This document shows positions 32,006 through 43,496 of a DNA stretch of 64,000 bases, piece after piece. Made by a program: the position numbers and the translations under genes. Positions within the stretch are counted from its first letter, which is position 1, and each line of letters starts with the position of its first letter. Origin of the DNA: Ypsolopha sequella (taxonomy: Eukaryota > Arthropoda > Insecta > Lepidoptera > Ypsolophidae); NCBI GenBank assembly GCA_934047225.1, contig OW203993.1, positions 29,216,069 to 29,280,068 on the forward strand. Direction: 5' to 3'. The notes below the pieces were generated by a model, which saw only the letters and a program-made list of their open reading frames with translations, was not told the DNA's origin and searched no databases.

Positions 32006-32835
32006 CTTATTGTACATAACAACAATATTGTAAATAACAACCATGGTCAAACGAACGCGTGAAAAACATTCGGCACCATCTGCGTATGGAATCCTATTCT
32101 TTTTTTTGTTCACAATCTGACAAAATTTGAAACTTCCATATATTACCGTCTTTAATATATAACTGAAACAAATAATGAGTGTCATTGATCCCACTGACTG
32201 ATGGAAATTATTTATTGTGTAATTAAGATATTTTAATAATTCCTTCGATAATGCCATAAAGGCGAAACCGGTCAGGAAGTTCTATATAAGTTTATGGGAT
32301 AGTACAAGTGATTTTCTGTTCATACCAAGTTCCACCAAGTGTCAACAATCAACAGTATAAACATTTTGAAACAAATAACGTTACGAAATTTTTTGTTTGG
32401 GGACACGGACTGAGTTTCAATTATTCTTTTCTTTATTTGCATTGATAGAGGCCATTTTAAAATTTGAACCGGCTTCCTTTTACGGTTGAAGTTGTAGACC
32501 CCTGTGACAGACGGACAGACAGACAGACATACAGACGGACGGACTGACAGAGAGCGGAGGTTTAGTAATAGGGTCCCGTTTTGCACCTTTTGGGTACGGA
32601 ACCCTTAAAAGGGTTTAGGTATATTTTAAGAGTGGTTTCGCAGCCGGATTAGAATTTCAAAAATTAACAATTTAGAAAAATTTTAAATTCTAATTTTGGA
32701 CTAAAATTTATAAAAAGGTCTTGAAATTATTAAACTTATTTATTTAACTTGGAACTTCTTTTGACCCGCTGATAAATAACTTCAAAATGTGTCGATTTGA
32801 ACGATATACCCCCTTAATTCTATTTTCAGCTAAAA
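32006..32835. repeat. Unassigned sequence with an inverted TGTC-rich repeat copy at 32500-32615
   Basis: GACAGACGGACAGACAGACA..., GAGCGGAGG, TAATAGGGTCCCGTTTTG and GGGTACGGAACCCTTAAAA are the reverse complement of the GGTTCCGTACC/TGTC family. Confidence 0.65.
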
Positions 32836-32891
32836 GTTACTACATGTACTGCATGACGCTACACTACACTACTAAAAGTACATGTAGTAAC
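32836..32891. repeat. Perfect 15-bp inverted repeat
   Basis: GTTACTACATGTACT and AGTACATGTAGTAAC separated by 26 bases. Small foldback; function unknown. Confidence 0.8.
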
Positions 32892-33560
32892 ATGCAAAAA
32901 CTGATATTTTAGTAGATTTAGTAAGATGAGAAAATTTTGAAAATACGTACGCATGCAACTTTAATCCAATTATTTTGAAGCTGCTAAATTATTGTTATAG
33001 AACCTGTTTTTCCATTCAAAACATTATTTGTATAAGATTTTGTTTTGTGCATGTTGTGGTTTTTGTGCGTTTAGATTATTCCTTACAAATTACAGAATTA
33101 CAAAGTTCGTTACAGAATTGTCCCTTAATATTGTATTTTGTTACGCTAAGTAACAAAGAAAATTAATTTGCGCGGGTGTATATATATGTATATATATGTA
33201 TAGTTACATAATGTATAACTGTCGTCGACTATTGGTCAAAACAATGTTTGTTTTATTAAATGCTATATTAAATCAAAACAAATCAAAGCATTTATTTGTG
33301 CGGCATACTGTAGACTAAAAATAGAGATAGTTTTACAATAGTACTGCGCTATGTTTCGCCTTAATAATAATAATCCATTTATTTCAAATATCAATGATCC
33401 ATAAGTGTTAGTAAGTGTTAATACATATATTTAGAAAACTTGATAAATAGAGTCAACATGAAATTATACAACACCAGCACACCTACCCAAATCTGGAGAC
33501 AAGCAAAATGTATATGTTATAGTCAAAGCCCAAAGCCCAGGCGCTCCTAGGTTTGCCTGG
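32892..33560. other. Unassigned AT-rich sequence
   Basis: A short TATATATGTA run is at 33178-33205. No gene. Confidence 0.4.
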
Positions 33561-35939
33561 TCAAACCTTGGTGTTTCAGTCAATCCTTGGTGTTTCATTC
33601 AATCCTTGATGTTTCAGTCAATCCTTGGTGTTTCAGTCAATCCTTGGTGTTTCAGTCAATCCTTGGTGTTTCATTCAATCCTTGATGTTTCAGTCAATCC
33701 TTGATGTTTCAGTCAATCCTTGATGTTTCAGTCAATCCTTGATGTTTCAGTCAATCCTTGATGTTTCAGTCAATCCATGATGTTTCAGTCAATCCTTGAT
33801 GTTTCAGTCAATCCTTGATGTTTCAGTCAATCCTTGATGTTTCAGTCAATCCTTGATGTTTCAGTCAATCCTTGATGTTTCAGTCAATCCATGATGTTTC
33901 AGTCAATCCTTGATGTTTCAGTCAATCCTTGATGTTTCAGTCAATCCTTGATGTTTCAGTCAATCCTTGATGTTTCAGTCAATCCTTGATGTTTCAGTCA
34001 ATCCATGATGTTTCAGTCAATCCATGATGTTTCAGTCAATCCTTGATGTTTCAGTCAATCCTTGGTGTTTCAGTCAATCCTTGATGTTTCAGTCAATCCT
34101 TGGTGTTTCAGTCAATCCTTGATGTTTCAGTCAATCCTTGGTGTTTCAGTCAATCCTTGATGTTTCAGTCAATCCTTGGTGTTTCAGTCAATCCTTGATG
34201 TTTCAGTCAATCCATGATGTTTCAGTCAATCCATGATGTTTCAGTCAATCCTTGGTGTTTCAGTCAATCCTTGATGTTTCAGTCAATCCATGATGTTTCA
34301 GTCAATCCATGATGTTTCAGTCAATCCTTGGTGTTTCTGTCAATCCTTGATGTTTCAGTCAATCCATGATGTTTCAGTCAATCCATGATGTTTCAGTCAA
34401 TCCTTGGTGTTTCAGTCAATCCTTGATGTTTCAGTCAATCCATGATGTTTCAGTCAATCCATGATGTTTCAGTCAATCCTTGATGTTTCAGTCAATCCTT
34501 GATGTTTCAGTCAATCCTTGATATTTCAGTCAATCCATGATGTTTCAGTCAATCCATGATGTTTCAGTCAATCCTTGATGTTTCAGTCAATCCTTGGTGT
34601 TTCAGTCAATCCTTGGTGTTTCAGTCAATCCTTGGTGTTTCAGTCAATCCTTGACGTTTCAGTCAATCCTTGGTGTTTCAGTCAATCCTTGGTGTTTCAG
34701 TCAATCCTTGACGTTTCAGTCAATCCTTGGTGTTTCAGTCAATCCTTGGTGTTTCAGTCAATCCTTGACGTTTCAGTCAATCCTTGGTGTTTCAGTCAAT
34801 CCTTGGTGTTTCAGTCAATCCTTGACGTTTCAGTCAATCCTTGGTGTTTCAGTCAATCCTTGACGTTTCAGTCAATCCTTGGTGTTTCAGTCAATCCTTG
34901 ACGTTTCAGTCAATCCTTGGTGTTTCAGTCAATCCTTGGTGTTTCAGTCAATCCTTGGTGTTTCAGTCAATCCTTGACGTTTCAGTCAATCCTTGGTGTT
35001 TCAGTCAATCCTTGGTGTTTCAGTCAATCCTTGACGTTTCAGTCAATCCTTGGTGTTTCAGTCAATCCTTGGTGTTTCAGTCAATCCTTGACGTTTCAGT
35101 CAATCCTTGGTGTTTCAGTCAATCCTTGGTGTTTCAGTCAATCCTTGACGTTTCAGTCAATCCTTGGTGTTTCAGTCAATCCTTGACGTTTCAGTCAATC
35201 CTTGGTGTTTCAGTCAATCCTTGACGTTTCAGTCAATCCTTGGTGTTTCAGTCAATCCTTGGTGTTTCAGTCAATCCTTGACGTTTCAGTCAATCCTTGG
35301 TGTTTCAGTCAATCCTTGGTGTTTCAGTCAATCCTTGACGTTTCAGTCAATCCTTGGTGTTTCAGTCAATCCTTGGTGTTTCAGTCAATCCTTGACGTTT
35401 CAGTCAATCCTTGGTGTTTCAGTCAATCCTTGGTGTTTCAGTCAATCCTTGACGTTTCAGTCAATCCTTGGTGTTTCAGTCAATCCTTGACGTTTCAGTC
35501 AATCCTTGGTGTTTCAGTCAATCCTTGACGTTTCAGTCAATCCTTGGTGTTTCAGTCAATCCTTGGTGTTTCAGTCAATCCTTGGTGTTTCAGTCAATCC
35601 TTGGTGTTTCAGTCAATCCTTGGTGTTTCAGTCAATCCTTGACGTTTCAGTCAATCCTTGGTGTTTCAGTCAATCCTTGGTGTTTCAGTCAATCCTTGAC
35701 GTTTCAGTCAATCCTTGGTGTTTCAGTCAATCCTTGGTGTTTCAGTCAATCCTTGACGTTTCAGTCAATCCTTGGTGTTTCAGTCAATCCTTGACGTTTC
35801 AGTCAATCCTTGGTGTTTCAGTCAATCCTTGACGTTTCAGTCAATCCTTGGTGTTTCAGTCAATCCTTGGTGTTTCAGTCAATCCTTGGTGTTTCAGTCA
35901 ATCCTTGGTGTTTCAGTCAATCCTTGGTGTTTCAGTCAA
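33561..35939. repeat. 19-bp satellite array, about 125 copies
   Basis: Unit TCAATCCTTGGTGTTTCAG with no indels visible across 2379 bp (125.2 units). Variants differ at the centre: TTGGTG, TTGATG, CATGATG and TTGACG. The left part (to about 34580) is dominated by GATG variants. The right part is dominated by a GGTG-GGTG-GACG triplet, that is, a 57-bp higher-order unit. Because 19 is 1 modulo 3, all frames give the same 19-residue repeat peptide (SILGVSVNPWCFSQSLVFQ), broken only where TGATG/TGACG supply TGA in one frame. Not a gene. Confidence 0.97.
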
Positions 35940-36069
35940 ACGGTGAAATTTCTTTGTGATTCGGAGTTCGACTTATGCTTTTCCAGTCTAACTAATAAAT
36001 GTCGAAATTAAAATTAATTAAATCGATCTTTGACTACTCAAACCTAGATTTGGTTCAATTAAGCGATTG
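35940..36069. other. Short unassigned spacer
   Basis: Nothing recognised. Confidence 0.4.
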
Positions 36070-37545
36070 GTAGCTATTCAACAAAAAGTCAATAATAGGT
36101 GCAACAATGAGTGAAGCAGATTATTGTACGTACTTTTTTTTAAAGCACTTTTTTACTAAATACTCATAATAATTTTATAAAAGTGCATTATAAGATAGAA
36201 AAAATAATGAGAAACAAATTTTATGAGAAAAGCAAACGTCAAAACAAACTTTTTTGGACACAGTAGTCTGGCTATATCCGCACCTGACGGCAAGCGTTGA
36301 TAACACCGAGGAAACGCACTCACCCAGAAACTTGGAGAGAGACAGCAGGCGAGGCATTATCAGTGTTTCTAGGGACGTCCACAAAATGTACATAAGTAGT
36401 AAAGTAACGCATGAGTGAGTGATACTACGCGACAGACTGTAACCGCGCCCCGGTACGGCTTCTTATGTCATGGAGCTAAAACTAAATTAAAAATGAGTAT
36501 GTACAATTATGTTCAACGTAACATTGCAGTAGCAGCCGTTCGACAAACAATTTCTCTCGTCATCTATTGTATAATTATAATATGTATGCAGGTAGCTATC
36601 AGTATCAGTATTTATTTGTTTCTACTTTCGTGGGCATAATCTCATGCACGAATATGAGTATTATTCACGAATTGACAAACTGATGTGAGTTTATTGATAC
36701 TATTCACCATGTAATAAAATAGTGTAAAATGATGAGTAAATAAATAAATTAAAATTAATCTACCTAAAACTTCTGTGCTAATAAATATTATACGAAAACT
36801 ACCGAATGAAATACTGAAAATTCTGAAAACCACTGTCAGTTATTTTTATCGTAGATCTTCCGAATAAAAATTACTTTTTTGTATGTCATGAGTTCTGTAA
36901 TGCCGGCGCCAGACATGTGGACACTTATTTGCACACTTCTTCGACGACTTTGTACACACATTTGGCGCACCTGCCACACATGCTTCGCAAACTCTTTTCT
37001 CCACAGTATGCTGGTAGACAACAAAGGAGATGGACGACGATTTCGTGGACGCAGTGTGCTTATACTATTTATGTGTATGTAATTATTTTTTACATGAGCA
37101 ACAAAATATATCGAAAATATATATATATGGTTCCCCTTGCAGCAACTCAATAAATTCTAGGACGCATTCGTTACTCCAGTCCATTTTGAACGATCAAGCA
37201 CGTAGTGTCTCACACAACCATTCCGTACAACAGCGCTCGCGCAACTGGTCTTTGCAAATAGTGTGGCAGGCTACGCACTTATTTGAACACATTCCTTTGA
37301 TGTGCGCTAAAAAACCGATACCGCTCGGCAAAGTGCAAAGCTGTGTACAAACTTTGGAACACATAGACAAAGTCTCGTGCCACACAGTGTGTCCACTCGA
37401 GTGTTCAAATAAGTGTACACATGTCTGGCGCCGGCTTAAGAACTAGATACCTCGCCTCGTTCATATTATCTTACCAAACCTAACACGCTCCTCCCCGCTT
37501 CACTCATCGTCGCACCTATTTTTGACTTTTGGTTGATAGTTTTGT
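36070..37545. mobile_element. Imperfect-TIR element, about 1.48 kb, with a nested element
   Basis: The left end (TAGCTATTCAACAAAAAGTCA, ATAATAGGTGCAACAATGAGTGAAGC) pairs with the right end (GCTTCACTCATCGTCGCACC, TATTTTTGACTTTTGGTTGATAG). A related end, AAAAGTCAAAAATAGGTGCG ACGACGAGCGAAGCG, is at about 48572-48605, and the internal motif CGGCTTCT.(A/G)TG(T/A)..TCATG at about 36456 recurs at about 48804, so this is a family. No transposase is recognised. Confidence 0.55.
36889..37447. mobile_element. TIR element CCGGCGCCAGACATGTG, about 560 bp
   Basis: GCCGGCGCCAGACATGTG, then ACACTTATTTG is found at 36902-36931 and inverted at 37404-37434; extending outward, GTTCT(G)TAA also pairs. The interior is rich in TGTGTAC/CACAC and CACATTTG-type short repeats, and the frames inside are by-products. 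It lies inside the 36070-37545 element. No clear target duplication. Confidence 0.75.
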
Positions 37546-37978
37546 TTTTAACTATGTTTTTTAAGTAATGTGTAAGTTAGTATTTCTTTCGGAAGTTCAG
37601 TAATTTATTAGTGTAAAATTTTACACGTGCGATCGTTAAAAATTTTAGTTTGCTATGTTTGTCGGTAGATGTTAACACAGTTAAATTAGTATATTTTTCG
37701 ATAACTAATTTTGCCGCTGCTCAGATAGTATAACAGTGTTCAGTGTGTTTACTGGGATTTAATTTGTTTTTCGGAGGCTTTATTATTATCCATTTAAATA
37801 CATAGGCCGCTACTTCGGTCCGAAATTTACCGGATGATTATCGGAGGCAATGCCGGCCGGACCGTGGACAAACAGTCTAACGTTGCAAACTGTCACAATA
37901 TTATATATAAATCCTCTGCTCAAAAGAGAACAATGCGAATCGCTTAGTGACAATATTAATAAGCAGTGTTGAGTAAAG
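37546..37978. other. Unassigned, with a TATA-like site
   Basis: TATATATAAATCC at about 37903-37915 lies some 65-75 bp upstream of the small ORF at 37979. CGGTCCG (about 37817) and CGGACCG (about 37858) form an inverted pair. Confidence 0.35.
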
Positions 37979-38068
37979 ATGGACGAGAACAAAGCGACTC
38001 CTGAAGTAGCAGAGATGAAAACAACCCCAGTCAAGAGAGGAACACGCGCTACCTCAAACGATCCTTAG
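37979..38068 (+). CDS. Possible 29-residue ORF, unknown
   Basis: ATG in a good context (AAAGATGG) opens MDENKATPEVAEMKTTPVKR followed by GTRATSNDP and a stop. The composition is protein-like (Lys/Glu/Thr/Pro) and unlike its AT-rich surroundings, and a TATA-like box is upstream. It could be the N-terminal exon of a gene, a retrocopy fragment or chance. No homologue recognised. Confidence 0.25.
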   Translation: MDENKATPEVAEMKTTPVKRGTRATSNDP

Positions 38069-38329
38069 CATTACAAAGTTGAATTAGAAGCTGCTTTTAT
38101 CTACAATACTTTATCTACTACGACCATCACAGACATCGTCTTCGCGTGACATTATTTGTAATAATTTCAACTATCAATTTCACGAAAACTGAGAAAACGT
38201 GCAGTCGTCATGATATTGTCATGATACTCGTCATGATACATTTAATATTTTGTATTTTTTGCTTAGTTTAATAAATAAAATATGTTTGTGTACACATATA
38301 TTATTATTGTATAAATTACTTCTCTTTTT
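38069..38329. other. Unassigned
   Basis: Contains a short TCATGATA.TGTCATGATAC repeat near 38208-38238. Confidence 0.4.
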
Positions 38330-38660
38330 TAGGATTCTGTACCCAAAGGGTAACCAACGGGACCCTATTACTGAGACTCCGCTGTCCGTCTGTCTGTCCG
38401 TCTGTATGTCCGCCTGTCTGTCCGTCTGTCTGTCCGTCTGTCCATCTGTCACCAGGCTGTATCTCATCAACCGTGATTGTTAGACAATTGAAATTTTCAT
38501 AGATGATGTATTTCTGTTGCCGCTATAACAGCAAATACTAAATAAATTAAATATTTAAGGGGGCTCCCATACAACAAACGCGATTTTTTTGCCGTTTTTA
38601 TAGATAATGGTACGGAATCCTTCGTGCGCGAGCCCAACTCGCACTTAGCCGGTTTTTGTA
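38330..38660 (+). repeat. GGTTCCGTACC/TGTC dispersed repeat
   Basis: CTGTACCCAAAGGGTAACCA, GGGACCCTATTACTGAGACTCCGCTGTC, a (TGTCTGTCCGTC)n tract (about 38383-38450), then AAGGGGGCTCCCATACAACA and finally GGTACGGAATCCTTCGTGCG CGAG..CTCGCACTTAGCCGG. This is the most complete copy of the modular family in the window. Confidence 0.8.
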
Positions 38661-38995
38661 GCACTACTTTAGATTTTCTACAGCGCCCCAGGTTAACTGG
38701 AAGAAAATTCTAAATAGCATTATGTTAAAATAAAAAATTATAAATATATTTATAAAAATATAATTTTATTAATTAAATACAACTAAAATAAACTAAAGAA
38801 TAAAAGAAGCTAAGCCGCAGGCAACAGCTAGTAACATAAATGAAAGGAAGTTAGCCGAGCGGGTCAAAGGTCAGCTTTTATCGACAGAAAACAGACAAAG
38901 ACATCTTCTGCTGACAAAGAAACCTACTATTTTTTCTTTTAATTAATCACGGCTAACAAAGGCTTGCTATAGAATTCGTGAAAAAAGCTTTGTAG
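38661..38995. other. Unassigned left flank of the 40-bp satellite
   Basis: No gene recognised. Confidence 0.4.
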
Positions 38996-41900
38996 AAGTA
39001 GGTGTACAGGTACGTACAACTCACGTGCCATGTACAAGTAGGTGTACAGGTACGTACAACTCACGTGCCATGTACAAGTAGGTGTACAGGTACGTACAAC
39101 TCACGTGCCATGTACAAGTAGGTGTACAGGTACGTACAACTCACGTGCCATGTACAAGTAGGTGTACAGGTACGTACAACTCACGTGCCATGTACAAGTA
39201 GCTGTACAGGTACGTACAACTCACGTGCCATGTACAAGTAGCTGTACAGGTACGTACAACTCACGTGCCATGTACAAGTAGCTGTACAGGTACGTACAAC
39301 TCACGTGCCATGTACAAGTAGGTGTACAGGTACGTACAACTCACGTGCCATGTACAAGTAGGTGTACAGGTACGTACAACTCACGTGCCATGTACAGTAG
39401 GTGTACAGGTACGTACAACTCACGTGCCATGTACAGTAGGTGTACAGGTACGTACAACTCACGTGCCATGTACAGTAGGTGTACAGGTACGTACAACTCA
39501 CGTGCCATGTACAAGTAGGTGTACAGGTACGTACAACTCACGTGCCATGTACAGTAGGTGTACAGGTACGTACAACTCACGTGCCATGTACAAGTAGGTG
39601 TACAGGTACGTACAACTCACGTGCCATGTACAAGTAGGTGTACAGGTACGTACAACTCACGTGCCATGTACAAGTAGGTGTACAGGTACGTACAACTCAC
39701 GTGCCATGTACAGTAGGTGTACAGGTACGTACAACTCACGTGCCATGTACAAGTAGGTGTACAGGTACGTACAACTCACGTGCCATGTACAGTAGGTGTA
39801 CAGGTACGTACAACTCACGTGCCATGTACAAGTAGCTGTACAGGTACGTACAACTCACGTGCCATGTACAAGTAGGTGTACAGGTACGTACAACTCACGT
39901 GCCATGTACAAGTAGGTGTACAGGTACGTACAACTCACGTGCCAAGTACAAGTAGGTGTACAGGTACGTACAACTCACGTGCCATGTACAAGTAGGTGTA
40001 CAGGTACGTACAACTCACGTGCCATGTACAAGTAGGTGTACAGGTACGTACAACTCACGTGCCATGTACAAGTAGGTGTACAGGTACGTACAACTCACGT
40101 GCCATGTACAAGTAGGTGTACAGGTACGTACTACAAGTAGCTGTACAGGTACGTACAACTCACGTGCCATGTACAAGTAGCTGTACAGGTACGTACAACT
40201 CACGTGCCATGTACAAGTAGGTGTACAGGTACGTACAACTCACGTGCCATGTACAAGTAGGTGTACAGGTACGTACAACTCACGTGCCATGTACAGTAGG
40301 TGTACAGGTACGTACAACTCACGTGCCATGTACAGTAGGTGTACAGGTACGTACAACTCACGTGCCATGTACAGTAGGTGTACAGGTACGTACAACTCAC
40401 GTGCCATGTACAAGTAGGTGTACAGGTACGTACAACTCACGTGCCATGTACAGTAGGTGTACAGGTACGTACAACTCACGTGCCATGTACAAGTAGGTGT
40501 ACAGGTACGTACAACTCACGTGCCATGTACAAGTAGGTGTACAGGTACGTACAACTCACGTGCCATGTACAAGTAGGTGTACAGGTACGTACAACTCACG
40601 TGCCATGTACAGTAGGTGTACAGGTACGTACAACTCACGTGCCATGTACAAGTAGGTGTACAGGTACGTACAACTCACGTGCCATGTACAGTAGGTGTAC
40701 AGGTACGTACAACTCACGTGCCATGTACAAGTAGCTGTACAGGTACGTACAACTCACGTGCCATGTACAAGTAGGTGTACAGGTACGTACAACTCACGTG
40801 CCATGTACAAGTAGGTGTACAGGTACGTACAACTCACGTGCCAAGTACAAGTAGGTGTACAGGTACGTACAACTCACGTGCCATGTACAAGTAGGTGTAC
40901 AGGTACGTACAACTCACGTGCCATGTACAAGTAGGTGTACAGGTACGTACAACTCACGTGCCATGTACAAGTAGGTGTACAGGTACGTACAACTCACGTG
41001 CCATGTACAAGTAGGTGTACAGGTACGTACAACTCACGTGCCATGTACAAGTAGGTGTACAGGTACGTACAACTCACGTGCCATGTACAGTAGGTGTACA
41101 GGTACGTACAACTCACGTGCCATGTACAAGTAGGTGTACAGGTACGTACAACTCACGTGCCATGTACAGTAGGTGTACAGGTACGTACAACTCACGTGCC
41201 ATGTACAAGTAGGTGTACAGGTACGTACAACTCACGTGCCATGTACAAGTAGGTGTACAGGTACGTACAACTCACGTGCCATGTACAAGTAGGTGTACAG
41301 GTACGTACAACTCACGTGCCATGTACAAGTAGGTGTACAGGTACGTACAACTCACGTTCCCTGTACAAGTAGGTGTAAAGGTACGTACAACTCACGTGCC
41401 ATGTACAGTAGGTGTACGGGTACGTACAACTCACGTGCCATGTACAAGTAGGTGTACAGGTACGTACAACTCACGTGCCATGTACAGTAGGTGTACAGGT
41501 ACGTACAACTCACGTGCCATGTACAAGTAGGTGTACAGGTACGTACAACTCACGTGCCATGTACAAGTAGGTGTACAGGTTCGTACAACTCACGTGCCAT
41601 GTACAAGTAGGTGTACAGGTACGTACAACTCACGTGCCATGTACAGTAGGTGTACAGGTACGTACAACTCACGTGCCATGTACAAGTAGGTGTACAGGTA
41701 CGTACAACTCACGTGCCATGTACAAGTATGTGTACAGGTACGTACAACTCACGTGCCATGTACAAGTAGGTGTACAGGTACGTACAACTCACGTGCCATG
41801 TACAAGTAGGTGTACAGGTACGTACAACTCACGTGCCATGTACAAGTAGGTGTACAGGTACGTACAACTCACGTGCCATGTACAAGTAGGTGTACAGGTA

Positions 41901-42295
41901 CGTACAACTCACGTGCCAAGTACAAGTAGGTGTACAGGTACGTACAACTCACGTGCCATGTACAGTAGGTGTACAGGTACGTACAACTCACGTGCCATGT
42001 ACAGTAGGTGTACAGGTACGTACAACTCACGTGCCATGTACAAGTAGGTGTACAGGTACGTACAACTCACGTGCCATGTACAAGTAGGTGTACAGGTACG
42101 TACAACTCACGTGCCAAGTACAAGTAGGTGTACAGGTACGTACAACTCACGTGCCATGTACAGTAGGTGTACAGGTACGTACAACTCACGTGCCATGTAC
42201 AAGTAGGTGTACAGGTACGTACAACTCACGTGCCATGTACAAGTAGGTGTACAGGTACATACAACTCACGTGCCATGTACAAGTATGTGTACAAA
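38996..42295. repeat. 40-bp satellite array, about 83 copies, with 899-bp higher-order repeat
   Basis: Unit AAGTAGGTGTACAGGTACGT ACAACTCACGTGCCATGTAC (40 bp), with a 39-bp variant lacking one A. Almost every unit contains the E-box palindrome CACGTG plus GTACGTAC and TGTACA palindromes. The order of 39-bp units, AAGTAGCTG units and a CCAAGTAC unit seen from about 39300 is repeated 899 bp later (from about 40200), and a third partial copy starts near 41000, so there is a higher-order unit. Both strands give repeat-peptide frames; these are not genes. The right edge abuts LINE coding sequence. Confidence 0.97.
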
Positions 42296-43036
42296 GAAAC
42301 ACTTTTATGTAAATTGGATCACTATAGAGTGACGGGTAAGTCTTTGGCGTTATTGAAATCATACCTTAGTGATCGAATTCAAAAGGTAGATATTAAAGGA
42401 GTAAAATCATATGGAGCAATGGTTAAAATGGGTGTTCCGCAGGGTTTCATATTGGGGCCCTTATTATTTTTAGTTTACATAAATGACCTTCCTTATATAG
42501 TTAAAGACTTATCTGAGATAGTGCTATTCGCAGACGACACGTCACTTATTTTTAAAGTGAATAGACATAAAGATATCCTTGACGACGCAAATACAACTCT
42601 ATCACTGATTCTTGATTGGTTTATGGCAAATAATTTAGTTTTAAATGCAAAAAAGACAAAATGTTTAAAGTTTACGTTAACAAATGTTATTCAAAAGGAT
42701 GTTAATTTGCTTTTGCAGGGGTCCCATCTGGAGTTAGTTAACGAAACTAAGTTTTTAGGCATGACGACAGACTCTCGTCTTCAGTGGGGTCCCCATATAG
42801 AAGCATTCTGTGAGAACTTAGTTCAGCCGCATACGCTGTAAGACGCATAAGACAAATTACTGACGTAGATACTGCTAGATTAGTCTATTTTAGTTACTTG
42901 CACAGCATCATGTCATACGGTATGCTGTTGTGGGGTAGAGCCGCGTATATAGACGCAGTCTTTGTTTTGCAAAATAGAGCAATTCGGGCAATTTATTCGG
43001 GGATTCGTTAAACGAATAATTCAAAGAAATTCATAT
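42296..43036 (+). pseudogene. Non-LTR RT fragment, cut by satellite (left) and hairpin element (right)
   Basis: The frame to 42841 encodes KETLLCKLDHYRVTGKSLAL, then MGVPQGFILGPLLFLVYINDLP (usual QGS is QGF), LFADDTSLIF (catalytic FADD) and thumb ETKFLGMTTDSRLQWGPHIE. A frameshift near 42815 continues in another frame with AAYAVRRIRQITDVDTARLVYFSYLHSIMSYGMLLWG, and a second shift near 43005 leads to KEIHI. The first RT motifs, including the LSKAFD aspartate, are missing because the satellite starts in their place. Coding resumes at 43305. Confidence 0.88.
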
Positions 43037-43304
43037 AAGGTCTTTCAATTTAAATGGAAAGTAATTTAGGAGGTGATTCAGTATCGTTAATATATCACAT
43101 TCCACCGCAAAGCACTTTTTTTTTTTGCGCGAACTTTTTTTTCACTTCTCAGTACAAAGTGGTCCGATCAGCTGACTCAGTTTGTATGGACAAGGGAACA
43201 AAAAGTTCGCGCAAAAAAAAAGTACTTTACAGTGGAATGTGATGTATTAACGATACTGAATCACCTCCTTAATTACTTTCCATTTAAATTGAAAGACCTT
43301 GTAT
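43037..43304. mobile_element. Hairpin element inserted in the LINE, about 265 bp
   Basis: AAGGTCTTTCAATTTAAATGG ... at 43037 pairs with its complement ending at 43300; arms of roughly 105 bp contain GAGGTGATTCAGTATCGTTAA, CACATTCCAC and a T-run followed by GCGCGAACTTTTT. TAT occurs on both sides; deleting the insert and one TAT restores the LINE frame KEIHI-FTVPCEF, which proves the insertion. Confidence 0.9.
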
Positions 43305-43496
43305 ATTTACTGTTCCATGTGAATTTATTTACCAAATTCTTAGATATGTCCACATCTTTCTGCATTCCTTTCTTTACCGAACGATTTTCTCTTGTTCCAT
43401 TTATCAAGATCGTTTAATAAGTCCTTTCCTCTGTGTCAGGATCGTGTCAATCAATCATACAGTTCATTTCACTTGTCTACCATAGTTAGTCCGCGT
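43305..43496 (+). pseudogene. LINE C-terminal continuation after the hairpin insert
   Basis: Third-frame reading FTVPCEFIYQILRYVHIF matches the usual 'KE.NILT.PS.YI...L.YVH' block that follows the RT thumb and connection region in Jockey-group LINEs. Decayed downstream. Confidence 0.65.

Noticed and set aside
33561..35939. CRISPR-like array or repeat-protein gene
   Set aside because: The units abut directly with no spacers and the open frames arise only because the 19-bp unit lacks stops; the same peptide appears in all plus frames. It is a satellite in a eukaryotic intron.
39300..42290. Many 60-92 codon frames on both strands, some starting Met (YVQLTCHVQVGV, SCTYLYTY)
   Set aside because: They are translations of the 40-bp satellite and recur identically at 899-bp offset; no coding evidence.
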